A DNA stretch of 64,000 nt from Spirosoma telluris. Lineage in GTDB: Bacteria > Bacteroidota > Bacteroidia > Cytophagales > Spirosomataceae. The stretch is from the NCBI GenBank assembly GCA_003259005.1, contig QLII01000001.1:1736001-1800000 (forward strand). Reading direction: 5' to 3'. A model generated the notes under the pieces. It was given only the letters and a program-made list of their open reading frames with translations. It did no database searches and had not been told where the DNA came from. The first letter of the stretch is position 1; every line of letters starts with the position of its first letter. Below, one piece after another: positions 56,105 through 64,000 of the stretch. A program made the position numbers and the translations under genes.

Positions 56105-56715
56105 TTATTCATACGCAATCCGGCTCAGGATACTTCGGCCGAGAGTTACTTCGTCGGCGTATTCCAGGTCGCCACCAATGGGAACCCCCTGGCAATAGTC
56201 GAGATTTTAAGATTGAACGGCTTGAGTTTTTTTTGCAGGTAAAAAGCCGTTGTGTCGCCTTCCATCGTCGGGCTGATGGCCAGGATAATTTCACGCACCT
56301 GTTCGCTTTCGGTGCCTCGTAAACGGGCCATGAGTGAGTCGATCTGTAGATCGCTTGGCCCAACGCCTTCAACGGGTGAAATAATGCCTCCCAGCACGTG
56401 ATATAGCCCCTTAAATTGGGCCGTATTTTCAATAGCCAACACATCCCGCGTGTCTTCAACCACGCAAATCAACGACTGGTCGCGTTTGTGACTGGCGCAA
56501 ATTGTGCACAAATCGTGGTCAGACAGGTTATGGCACTTCTGGCAGTATTTAACCTTAGTACGCATGGCCATTAAACTCTGAGCCAGCAGTTCGGTTTGGT
56601 CTTCGTCACGTTTAAGCAGATGGAGTACCAGCCGGAGTGCAGTTTTCTTCCCTATACCCGGCAGTTTCGACACCTCGTTAACCGCGTCTTCTATAAGTTT
56701 GGATGGATACTCCAA
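56105..56715 (-). CDS. recR: recombination mediator RecR (frame broken near 56185)
   Basis: RecFOR-pathway protein of about 203 residues. The HhH block is LPGIGKKTALRLVLHLLKRD, the zinc finger CQKCHNLSDHDLCTIC, and the Toprim core starts at LICVVEDTRDVLAIENTAQF. One base lost in the CCCCC run at 56185-56189 spoils the end; repaired it reads ARGVPIGGDLEYADEVTLGR and stops at 56105 after SRIAYE, the normal RecR tail. Length then fits the family. Confidence 0.95.
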
Positions 56716-56721
56716 GAGTTT

Positions 56722-56797
56722 GTCGTTTAATGAATAATGTACAATGAGTAATGTATAATGAGCTAAACCATTCTACATTATACATTCTTCATTCAAT
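56722..56797. repeat. ATAATG-word intergenic hairpin
   Basis: AATGAATAATGTACAATGAG and right-hand words ACATTATACATTCTTCATTC pair imperfectly. It lies between RecR and ClpS on the minus strand and touches the ClpS stop region. Confidence 0.75.
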
Positions 56798-57083
56798 TAA
56801 GGACTTCCGCAGAGATACCCCGCCGGCAGATTTCGTTGCGCATGGGCACGAGTTCTTCCCACGAACCATTTTTTACCGCGCACTTGCCTTTGTAGTGAAT
56901 CAGCAGGGTGCATTGTTCGGCCTGTTCATGTGTGTGTTCACAAACGTCGATCAATGTATCAATGACATGGTCGAAGGTATTGACATCGTCGTTGAAAACC
57001 ACGAGGTTATGAACGTCGGTTTCAACCACATCATCAAGTACGTCTACATCGGTCGACCAGTCGTTTTCTTCAAAAGGTTGCAT
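56793..57083 (-). CDS. clpS: ATP-dependent Clp protease adaptor ClpS
   Basis: N-end-rule adaptor that delivers proteins to ClpAP/ClpCP. 96 residues. HNLVVFNDDVNTFDHVIDTL (Asn-Asp pocket residues) and the later HTHEQAEQCTLLIHYKGKCA hold the recognition surface; a short N-terminal tail precedes it. Family fit is unambiguous. Reads intact. Divergent from the symporter gene. Confidence 0.94.
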   Translation of the reverse strand: MQPFEENDWSTDVDVLDDVVETDVHNLVVFNDDVNTFDHVIDTLIDVCEHTHEQAEQCTLLIHYKGKCAVKNGSWEELVPMRNEICRRGISAEVLN

Positions 57084-57196
57084 GGGATCGAAAAGCGTGT
57101 TTACTTAGCAAATTTACGGAAAAATGAGCAGTTTTAAAAACCGCTACCCCGCTTTAAGATAACCCCATTTTGGCCTGAAAAGTTGCCTTTTTCTTC

Positions 57197-58657
57197 ATGA
57201 ACACTACCCTCGCTTTAGTGATTTTAGTTGCTTATTTCGGGATGCTGATTGCCGTTTCGTTTTACACGGCCCGAGGAGCGGATACCAATGCATTTTTTAC
57301 CGCTAACCGGCAGTCACCCTGGTGGTTAGTCGCCTTTGGCATGATTGGCACCTCGTTATCGGGGTTACCTTTATCTCGGTACCCGGAGCCGTTGGTAAGA
57401 TTGGGTTCTCCTATTTTCAGGTCGTGCTCGGCTACATTGTCGGTTATTTTGTGATCGGCTCCGTACTCATGCCGCTCTATTACCGACTGAACCTGATTTC
57501 GATTTATGGCTACCTCGAAAAACGATTCGGATTCTGGTCCTATAAATCCGGTGCTGGTTTCTTTCTGCTCGCCCGAACAGTAGGGTCAGCCGTTCGGCTC
57601 TATGTAGCAGCCGGTGTTTTGCAGATTGCGCTCTTCAATGCCCTGGGAGTTCCCTTTGAAGTCTCGGTGTTTATTACCATTGCCCTGATCTGGGTTTATA
57701 CGTTCAAAGGGGGGTTAAAACCATCATCGTGACCGATACACTCCAAACTGTTTTTCTGGTCACGGCTGTTATTCTGACCATTGTTCTCATCTCTCAGGAG
57801 TTGGGTTTGTCATTTGGGGGTTGGTCCAAACGGTGAAAAATAGTTCGATGTCACAGGTATTTTACTGGGATGGCAATGATCCGAAGAACTTCTTCAAGCA
57901 ATTCATTTCGGGAGCCTTCATCGCTATTGTCATGACGGGTCTGGATCAGGATCTGATGCAGAAAAACCTGACCTGCAAGAATATCGGCGAGGCCCAGAAA
58001 AATATGTTCTGGTTTACGGTAACGCTAGTTTTCGTCAACTTCATGTTCCTCTCGCTCGGGGTATTGCTATATGTGTACGCCCAACGAGAAGGCATTGACA
58101 TTCCAGCACGAACTGACGATTTGTATCCGCTATTGGCGCTAAATCACCTTGGTCTGGTGGTTGCCATAACGTTCCTGCTGGGTATTACAGCCGCTACCTA
58201 CGCTAGTGCCGACTCCGCCCTGACGGCACTCACAACTTCCTTTTGTGTGGATTTCATGAATGTGGAGAAGCGCCCCGAAGCCGAACGGTCACGCATCAAG
58301 CAAATCGTACACATTGGTTTTTCGCTATTATTTTATGTCGTCATTATCGTTTTTAGGCAGCTCAACAGCAAAGAGGTAATTACGGCTGTATTTGATATTG
58401 CGGGGTATACATATGGGCCATTACTGGGACTATATGCATTCGGCATTTTCAGCAAGCGCCCGGTTATGGATCGCATTGTGCCCTTCATTTGTCTGATATC
58501 GCCCGTGTTGACCTACATTGTCAATGAAAATTCAGCAGCCTGGTTTGGGGGTTATCAGTTCGGATTTGAGCGGTTGTTACTCAATGGTTTATTCACCTTT
58601 ATCGGCTTATGGGCCATTTCGAAACCGGTTCGGCACGAAGAACCCGTGGCAGTATAA
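57197..58657 (+). CDS. sodium:solute symporter, SSS family (frame broken three times)
   Basis: Thirteen-helix Na+-coupled transporter, about 487 residues after repair. MNTTLALVILVAYFGMLIAV starts at 57197. Lost G in 57361-57364 restores TSLSGVTFISVPGAVGKIGF (Na+-site helix); in 57709-57714 restores YTFKGGVKTIIVTDTLQTVF; in 57816-57820 restores SFGGLVQTVKNSSMS. Later blocks GLDQDLMQKNLTCKNIGEAQ and ATYASADSALTALTTSFCVD are SSS signatures. Sugars, amino acids or sialic acid are typical substrates. Confidence 0.9.
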
Positions 58658-58662
58658 ATTTT

Positions 58663-58750
58663 AAACCACAGAGGCACAGAGACACAGAGTTGTTGACTCT
58701 AAATACTATAACCTATTTTCAACTCTGTGTTCTCTGTGTCTCTATGGTTA
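58663..58750. repeat. CACAGAG-word hairpin
   Basis: AACCACAGAGGCACAGAGAC (left) pairs with words CTCTGTGTTCTCTGTGTCTC and ATGGTTAA (right). It lies between the symporter and the TlpA-like gene on the same strand. Confidence 0.85.
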
Positions 58751-58802
58751 ATTTTATAGTACCCTAAGCTCAACTGAGTTGCCGTTAATAGCCAAATACG
58801 TT

Positions 58803-60700
58803 ATGAACAACAAAACTTTTCTAACTCTCACCCTTCTGGTCATTGCCTCTTCGCTTGCTCAGGCGCAATTCTGTTTTTCGCCTGAACGACCACAGGTTGG
58901 GCAAATCGTTTCGTTTACTTACAGCCCACAAACAACGCCTTTAGCCAAAGACAGTACCCTTGAAGGGCGTTTTGTGCGCTATAGTACGCCCAATATGATG
59001 CAGATTAGTCGCCCAACAACGGTCACCCTTGTACGACAGGGCAATGACTATGTTGGCGAGCTATACTTACCCAAAAAAGATGTAACGGGTGCCATGCTGT
59101 TTTTCCGAAATAGCAAGATTCCCCAACGGACTGATCTCAACAACGGGCAGTTCTATATCATTCCGGTTTGTGATTCGGCTGGACGGATTGTTCCCCACGT
59201 AACGGGTGGGCAGGCCTCGGTATTTACCCGCAGCCATTTCCTGAATGAAACCAACTTTCGCCCCGACCCGAACTGGATCGTTACGCTCTATGAACATGAG
59301 TTAGCCCAAAATCCTGACTTACGCCCCTATACTGGTCCGATCATTTAGCGGCTCTGATTAAACAGAAGAAACCTGGCTATGGGCCTAAAGTAAAAGCCGC
59401 CATTGAAGCCTATTTAGCCTCTCGCCCAAGCCCCACCCTTGCCGAATTGACGGATGCTTCCCGACTGTATGAAAGTTTAGGCGATTTCCAAAAAGTAAAC
59501 GCGCTACGCGAACGCCAGAAAACAGTGGAACCTGCTGGTTCACTGGTCCAGAAAGACCGCGCCATCGCCATCCGTGCTCTAACGGACTGGGGACGCCAAA
59601 AAGCTGCATATGAAGCTTTCGTCCGTGAGTTTCCGACCTCATTGCATTTGCCTGATCTGGCAGTGATTATGACGAATGGGTATTTTAAAAATAACGACAT
59701 TCGCGGATTAGTTTCTTTTGTTGAACAGCAACCCATAAACCAAACAGATGTACTGGTTCTGAACACGATAGCCTATCAATTAGCCGAAGAAAAGCGGTCA
59801 TTGCCGGAAGCGGAACTGTTAATTAAGCGTGCGTTAACAGTCTTGAAAAACCAGCCTAAACCTAAAAGTGTATCAGGCAATTGGGATACCGAAAAGCAAA
59901 ATCGCCAGCGGCAATTGATGAATACCTACGCCCGTACTCTGGAACAACAGGGCAAATACGTGGATGCCTATACGGCTTATCAGGAGGTGATCAACCCCGA
60001 TGATGCCGATAATAGCGATCCGCGAACGAACGAACGGTACTTTCTTTGCGCCCTGCGTACAAACCATGCCACCGATGCGCTTCCAATGATCGAAGCCGCT
60101 GTGCAGGTGGGTAAAGCAACGCCGGGCCTAAAAACAGCCCTACGCGACTGGTATGCCAAACAACCGGGCAATACACCAGCGAAAGCGGATGCCTATGTGG
60201 CAGATTTAGAAGCCGACATAAAGGCCGATCAACGCGATGAGCTTCAGGAAAAGTTGATTAATGAACCGGCCCCCGCTTTTGCCCTCACCGACTTGCTGGG
60301 ACGTACTATTTCGTCATCGGCCTTTAAAGGGAAGGTCATCGTACTGGATTTCTGGGCTACCTGGTGTGGACCTTGTATTGCCTCATTTCCCGCCATGCAG
60401 CAGGCCCAAACCCGATTCCAGAACGACCCAAACGTTCGCTTTCTGTTCGTCAACACCCGCGAAGGTGGTCCCACACAACGGGTTCATTCCTTCATGGACA
60501 AACATCCGTACAATTTTGTTGTACCGCTCGATACCCAGCAGAAAGTGTCTATGGCGTATAAAGTTCAGGGAATTCCGACAAAGGTGGTCATTGGTCCCAA
60601 TGGACGCGTTCGCTACCGGCAAATCGGCTTTTCGGGTGACCCTGAAGCGACCGTTAACGAATTAACATTGGTAGTCGAAATGTTGAAGGAAGGTAAGTAG
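58803..60700 (+). CDS. TlpA-like thioredoxin-domain protein with TPR-like middle region (frame broken near 59337)
   Basis: About 632 residues after restoring one C in 59337-59338 (joins PYTGPDHLAALIKQKKPGYG). The start is the ATG at 58803 with signal peptide MNNKTFLTLTLLVIASSLAQA. The N-terminal ~190 residues form a beta domain, then helical repeats (SRLYESLGDFQKVNALRERQ; EAELLIKRALTVLKNQPKPK; TYARTLEQQGKYVDAYTAYQ) and a C-terminal redoxin: VLDFWATWCGPCIASFPAMQ with CxxC. It is periplasmic and would reduce disulfides or assist haem handling. The cupin gene follows four bases later. Confidence 0.85.
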
Positions 60701-60716
60701 TCTGATGCTCAAACGA

Positions 60717-61076
60717 ATGTCCGAAACTCATATTAAGCCCATTTCCAGCCAAAATGCTGAACATTACACCTGGGGTGACCAATGTGATGGCTGGCATTTA
60801 GTTAAGACCGATTCGCTGAGCATTATTCAGGAACGAATGCCGCCAGGAACATGTGAAGTAAAGCATTACCATCAGAAGGCCCATCAGTTTTTCTTTATCT
60901 TGTCGGGTGAGGCTACGATGGAGATTAATCAGGAAACAATTATCCTAGAGGCACATGAAGGGATTGAGATTCCGCCTTTAGTGGCCCATCAACTGCGAAA
61001 TGACTCCACAAATGATGTTGTTTTTACGGTGACGTCGATGCCAAAAAGCCACGGTGATCGGATTGTTGTGAAGTAA
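60717..61076 (+). CDS. cupin domain protein
   Basis: 119 residues from the ATG at 60717 (MSETHIKPISSQNAEHY), preferred over an ATG at 60705 that is four bases after the TlpA-like gene. KHYHQKAHQFFFILSGEATM is cupin motif 1 (metal-binding His residues) and EIPPLVAHQLRN motif 2. Small beta-barrel of many possible functions (isomerase, dioxygenase, binding). Reads intact. Confidence 0.88.
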   Translation: MSETHIKPISSQNAEHYTWGDQCDGWHLVKTDSLSIIQERMPPGTCEVKHYHQKAHQFFFILSGEATMEINQETIILEAHEGIEIPPLVAHQLRNDSTNDVVFTVTSMPKSHGDRIVVK

Positions 61077-61151
61077 GAAAACAAACAGGACTAAACAATA
61101 TCGTTAGACAACTTATTGGTCAGGAAACCATCTAATTTGCTACGATAACAC

Positions 61152-61850
61152 ATGTCAACTCATTTACTAATAGGGGCTTCATCAGGCATTGGTCAGAAGC
61201 TGGCAGAACAACTAGCTACTTCAGGTCAACAGGTATATGCCACCTATTATAAGAACAAAGTCGATTCTGTAACTAAGCTTATTGACTACCACTACCTAAA
61301 TGTTCTGGATGAAACGATTTCGCTGGACTTTTTGCCCGACTCGCTCGATGGTCTTATCTACTGTCCCGGAAGTATCAATTTGAAGCCGTTTGACCGAATT
61401 AAACCAGCCGACTTTGCACAGGACTTCGCGCTACAGGTACTTGGAGCCATTAAAATAATTCAAGCGGTATTGCCCAGGTTAAAGAAAGCCGAGAATCCAT
61501 CTATTGTCTTATTCTCTACGGTTGCCGTTCAAACGGGCTTCAGTTATCATACACAAGTTGCTACCTCAAAAGGAGCTATTGAAGGATTAACCAAAGCCTT
61601 AGCCGCCGAATTTGCACCTAAGATTCGCGTCAATTGCATCGCGCTTTCCTTAACTGACACACCCCTTGCCGCTCCCCTCATTAATACCGATCAAAAACGA
61701 GACGCAAACGCGCAACGGCACCCGTTAAAGAAGATAGGCATGCCTGACGATATTGCGCACATGGCCGAATTCTTACTCTCCCAAAAAGCAGGCTGGATTA
61801 CCGGGCAAATTTTCCATGTTGATGGTGGCATGTCAACGCTGAAAGTTTAA
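61152..61850 (+). CDS. SDR-family protein without the usual catalytic tyrosine
   Basis: 232 residues. GASSGIGQKLAEQLATSGQQ is the cofactor motif and HVDGGMSTLKV the C-terminal end. The active-site segment is SYHTQVATSKGAIEGLTKAL, in which the position four before the Lys is Val, not Tyr; a Tyr lies a few residues earlier. This matches a known divergent subgroup, so its chemistry is uncertain. A hairpin follows. Reads intact. Confidence 0.88.
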   Translation: MSTHLLIGASSGIGQKLAEQLATSGQQVYATYYKNKVDSVTKLIDYHYLNVLDETISLDFLPDSLDGLIYCPGSINLKPFDRIKPADFAQDFALQVLGAIKIIQAVLPRLKKAENPSIVLFSTVAVQTGFSYHTQVATSKGAIEGLTKALAAEFAPKIRVNCIALSLTDTPLAAPLINTDQKRDANAQRHPLKKIGMPDDIAHMAEFLLSQKAGWITGQIFHVDGGMSTLKV

Positions 61851-61854
61851 GAAA

Positions 61855-62000
61855 ATAGTCATTTGCTGTCATTAGTGGTCATTTGATTGACATTGGTTGT
61901 CATTAATTGTAGCTATTCAACTATTCAACTATCAATTGATTATCGACAAATTACCGCGAATGACTACTAATGACCACTAATGACAATCAATGACAACAAA
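61855..62000. repeat. AGTCATT-word hairpin
   Basis: AGTCATTTGCTGTCATTAGT on the left pairs with ACTACTAATGACCACTAATG and AATGACAAC on the right. It fills the gap to the DUF2805 gene. Confidence 0.8.
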
Positions 62001-62005
62001 AAGCA

Positions 62006-62266
62006 ATGGATACCAACCGAATCATTGAAATGGCCTGGGAAGACAGGACGCCCTTTGAAGCCATAAACGCTCAATTTGGCCTTCGTGAAGCAGATGTTAT
62101 TTTACTCATGCGCAGGGAGCTTAAACGAAGCAGTTTCAACTTATGGCGTAAGCGGGTAAACAGTGGCGTCAGTCAGAAGCATTTAAAAAAGCGAAATCCT
62201 GACATCTCGAGATTCAACAGTACAAGCCAACGGACTATTTCCCTGAATAAAATCAGTAAGCGATAA
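62006..62266 (+). CDS. TIGR03643/DUF2805 family protein
   Basis: 86 residues. MDTNRIIEMAWEDRTPFEAI, then FGLREADVILLMRRELKRSS and LWRKRVNSGVSQKHLKKR, matches the small DUF2805 family found in Bacteroidota and Proteobacteria; the pattern suggests a compact DNA- or RNA-binding helix-turn-helix. The stop TAA is directly followed by the ATG of the monooxygenase gene, so they are coupled. Function unknown. Confidence 0.88.
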   Translation: MDTNRIIEMAWEDRTPFEAINAQFGLREADVILLMRRELKRSSFNLWRKRVNSGVSQKHLKKRNPDISRFNSTSQRTISLNKISKR

Positions 62267-63492
62267 ATGAGTCAAAAAACAGTGCTTATAGCCGGGGCCA
62301 GTATTGCCGGCCCACGCTTGCCTTTTGGCTTACCCGTTTTGGATTTAAGGTCACGATTGTAGAACGCGCCAATTCGCTCCGACTGGGTGGTCAGAACATA
62401 GATGTAAAAGGGGCAGCCCAGAAAATTGCACAGCGTATGGGCATAGAAGACGACATCCGTGCTGCGAATACAGGCGAGTTGGGCGTACGTTTCGTTGATG
62501 AGAATGATATCACCAAAGCGAATCTTCCGAAAGGTGAATCGGATATAGGCACTAGTGAACTCGAGATTCTCAGAGGTGACCTTGCCAAAATTCTTTACGA
62601 CCATACTAAAAAGGATGTTGAGTATATTTTTGGTGATCAGATCATTAGCCTTAAAGAACACGACATTAGTGTCAGCGTGATATTTCAACATGGGGCAGAG
62701 CGTTCTTTCGATCTGGTAATTGCGGCCGATGGTATTCGGTCAAAAACCCGTACCCTTATTTTTGGCGACGAACCATTTGTGCGCTCCGTGGGCCTATATA
62801 TCGCTTACTTAACCGTTCCCAGAGCGGCAACAGATAGTGCCTGGGCTCGTTGGTACAACGCCCCTGGCTCCAGAGTGATTTTCATTCGTCCAGACAATGA
62901 AGGCACGACCAGAGTATCCTTTTCATTTTTATCTCCTCCCAAAGGCTATGAGCGCTTGCCAGTTGACGAGCAGAAAGTAATTCTGAAAAAGACCTTTGCT
63001 GATGTTGGCTGGGAAGCCCCCAGAATTCTGGCTGAGCTAGATAATACAAAGGATATGTATTTTGACGCGATAAGTCAGGTCATTGCACCAAGGTGGTCGA
63101 TTGGCAGGTGTGCAATGGTAGGAGATGCAGCCTTTTGTCCTTCTCCTCTGAGCGGTATGGGGGCAAGCCTTTCGATCGTTGGTGCCTACATCCTTGCGGG
63201 CGAACTGTCGAGAAACCCGGACCATCAACAGGCTTTTGCGGCTTATGAAAGCCTGATGCGCCCCTTTGTAAACCAGGTCCAGAAACTTCCGCCGGGCGTC
63301 CCCTGGATAGCCCACCCAAAAACTAAACTTGGCATTTCGTTATTGAATACATTTCTTACACTTATTTCCAGTCCTGTGGTTCAGAAACTTTCCAATCTCT
63401 TCAGCAGCAAAAACAAGCCCGCAGAAGACGATAAAATTACCCTTCCCGCTTATGAAAAAGAGGAGAACACAACTAGTACTCGTCCAATGTAG
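62267..63492 (+). CDS. FAD-dependent monooxygenase (frame broken near 62311)
   Basis: UbiH/PHBH-fold flavoprotein of about 408 residues. MSQKTVLIAGASIAGP is the GxGxxG-like FAD motif; one C lost in 62311-62313 must be restored to give TLAFWLTRFGFKVTIVERAN. DLVIAADGIRSKTRTLIF holds the DG motif and CAMVGDAAFCPSPLSGMGAS the GD motif. TetX-like and other aromatic hydroxylases share this plan. Overlaps the DUF2805 stop. Substrate unknown. Confidence 0.87.
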
Positions 63493-63575
63493 ATTCTATA
63501 GGATTCTATTGATACTGTAGATTCTTTTTTTACTGATTATCAATGCAATAGAATCCAAAGAATCTATTTTGGCAA
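63490..63575. repeat. GATTCTATTG-family hairpin element
   Basis: TAGATTCTATAGGATTCTAT and TGTAGATTCTTT on the left pair with CAATAGAATCCAAAGAATCT on the right; TTTTGGCAAAAC follows. It lies between convergent genes. Confidence 0.75.
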
Positions 63576-63596
63576 AACAATAGTAGCTATTACGTT

Positions 63597-64000
63597 CTAG
63601 CTTCCCCAATCAAGCTGAATTTTCCGACCCGTTTCGGCAGCCTGCAAAATTGCACCAATCAGCTTCATATCTTTCCAACCCTCTTCGCCCGATGCTTCGG
63701 GTTTGGTCTTCGTCCGAATGGCCTCAACGAACGCATCCAGTTGGGCAATTTGCTGGTAATGGGGTGAAGGCACGTCCATTGGCCCCTTACTCGTAATTCC
63801 CTGAGCGCCCGTAGCGTTATAGGCAGCTTCGAGTTTAAACCAGCCTCGTTCGCAGGTAGCGTATAGCCGGTCCACGTAGGATGAATAGGTCGTGCTGCAA
63901 TGCGCTACGGTGCCGCCCGGAAACTCGAACTGCCAGAAGACCGTTTCGTGAATATCTTTAAAATGCACCTTGTCGAATGTAAAGGCCTGGGCCGTTACGC
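63597..64000 (-). CDS. Gfo/Idh/MocA family oxidoreductase, C-terminal part, 5' end outside the window
   Basis: NAD(P)-dependent sugar or inositol dehydrogenase family. The frame is open to the right edge; the visible ~134 residues, from VTAQAFTFDKVHFKDIHETV to GRKIQLDWGS, cover the end of the alpha/beta C-terminal domain (FEFPGGTVAHCSTTYSSYVD; FVEAIRTKTKPEASGEEGWK; AILQAAETGRKIQL). The N-terminal Rossmann domain is not in the window. A GTG near 63968 is not the true start. Substrate unknown. Confidence 0.88.
   Translation of the reverse strand, partial: VTAQAFTFDKVHFKDIHETVFWQFEFPGGTVAHCSTTYSSYVDRLYATCERGWFKLEAAYNATGAQGITSKGPMDVPSPHYQQIAQLDAFVEAIRTKTKPEASGEEGWKDMKLIGAILQAAETGRKIQLDWGS

Noticed and set aside
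57197..58657. Programmed frameshifting in the symporter gene
   Set aside because: Three separate slips in one gene, in plain G runs without stimulatory structures, are better explained by lost bases.

Overview
The window looks like a chromosomal segment of a Bacteroidota bacterium of the Cytophagales, most like Spirosoma and its relatives. I infer this from the gene families (MarR-controlled RND/MFS/DevC-type efflux operons with TolC partners, two-subunit transketolase, GH20 hexosaminidase, DUF2805 protein) and from Bacteroidota-type promoters (TTTG or TTGG, about 19 nt, then TAnnTTTG) before the tRNA-Leu, the Fur gene and a lipoprotein gene. The genus is inference; no rRNA is present.

Layout. 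1-4.6 kb (minus): EmrB-HlyD-TolC-MarR efflux operon with a paired palindromic operator. 4.9-10.7 kb: a second MarR gene divergent from an epimerase/ABC ATPase/HlyD lipoprotein/FtsX permease/TolC export operon. 10.9-12.8 kb: GH20 beta-hexosaminidase. 13.4-21.0 kb: a sugar-acid cluster (GT-B-like protein, SpsF-type cytidylyltransferase, split transketolase, class III aminotransferase, SDR, KdsC-like phosphatase, NeuB-like synthase) that looks like an unusual CMP-activated 3-deoxy-ulosonate pathway. 21.1-31.1 kb: lipid and envelope housekeeping (fatty acid hydroxylase, SMR protein, HslU, MFS, MltG, YbgC, YihY, GT2, Sua5). 31.2-38.1 kb: lipoprotein, HxlR regulator with desaturase and cyclopropane-synthase-like methyltransferase, transglutaminase and a run of small orphan genes. 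38.1-45.4 kb: trigger factor, tRNA-Leu, RelA/SpoT, Fur-like regulator, HNH cassette, PurA. 45.6-52.6 kb: orphan genes including an ankyrin protein, DUF3592 and a pair of coiled-coil membrane proteins, then PhyH and GtrA. 52.8-64 kb: chromate transporter, 2OG-Fe oxygenase, exported SOD, RecR, ClpS, Na+/solute symporter, TlpA-like protein, cupin, SDR, DUF2805 protein, FAD monooxygenase, Gfo/Idh oxidoreductase.

Two features run through the whole window. First, about 30 single-base losses, nearly all in short G or C runs, break about 20 otherwise well-conserved genes; restoring one base at each rejoins the reading frame with the family-typical sequence. All are -1 and none is +1, which points to homopolymer under-calling in the sequence rather than gene decay. 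I annotate these as single genes and give the site. Second, most intergenic gaps carry a long hairpin built from short repeated 'words'. At least 24 such loci fall into several families, many of them inside operons; one family has conserved ends like a miniature mobile element.
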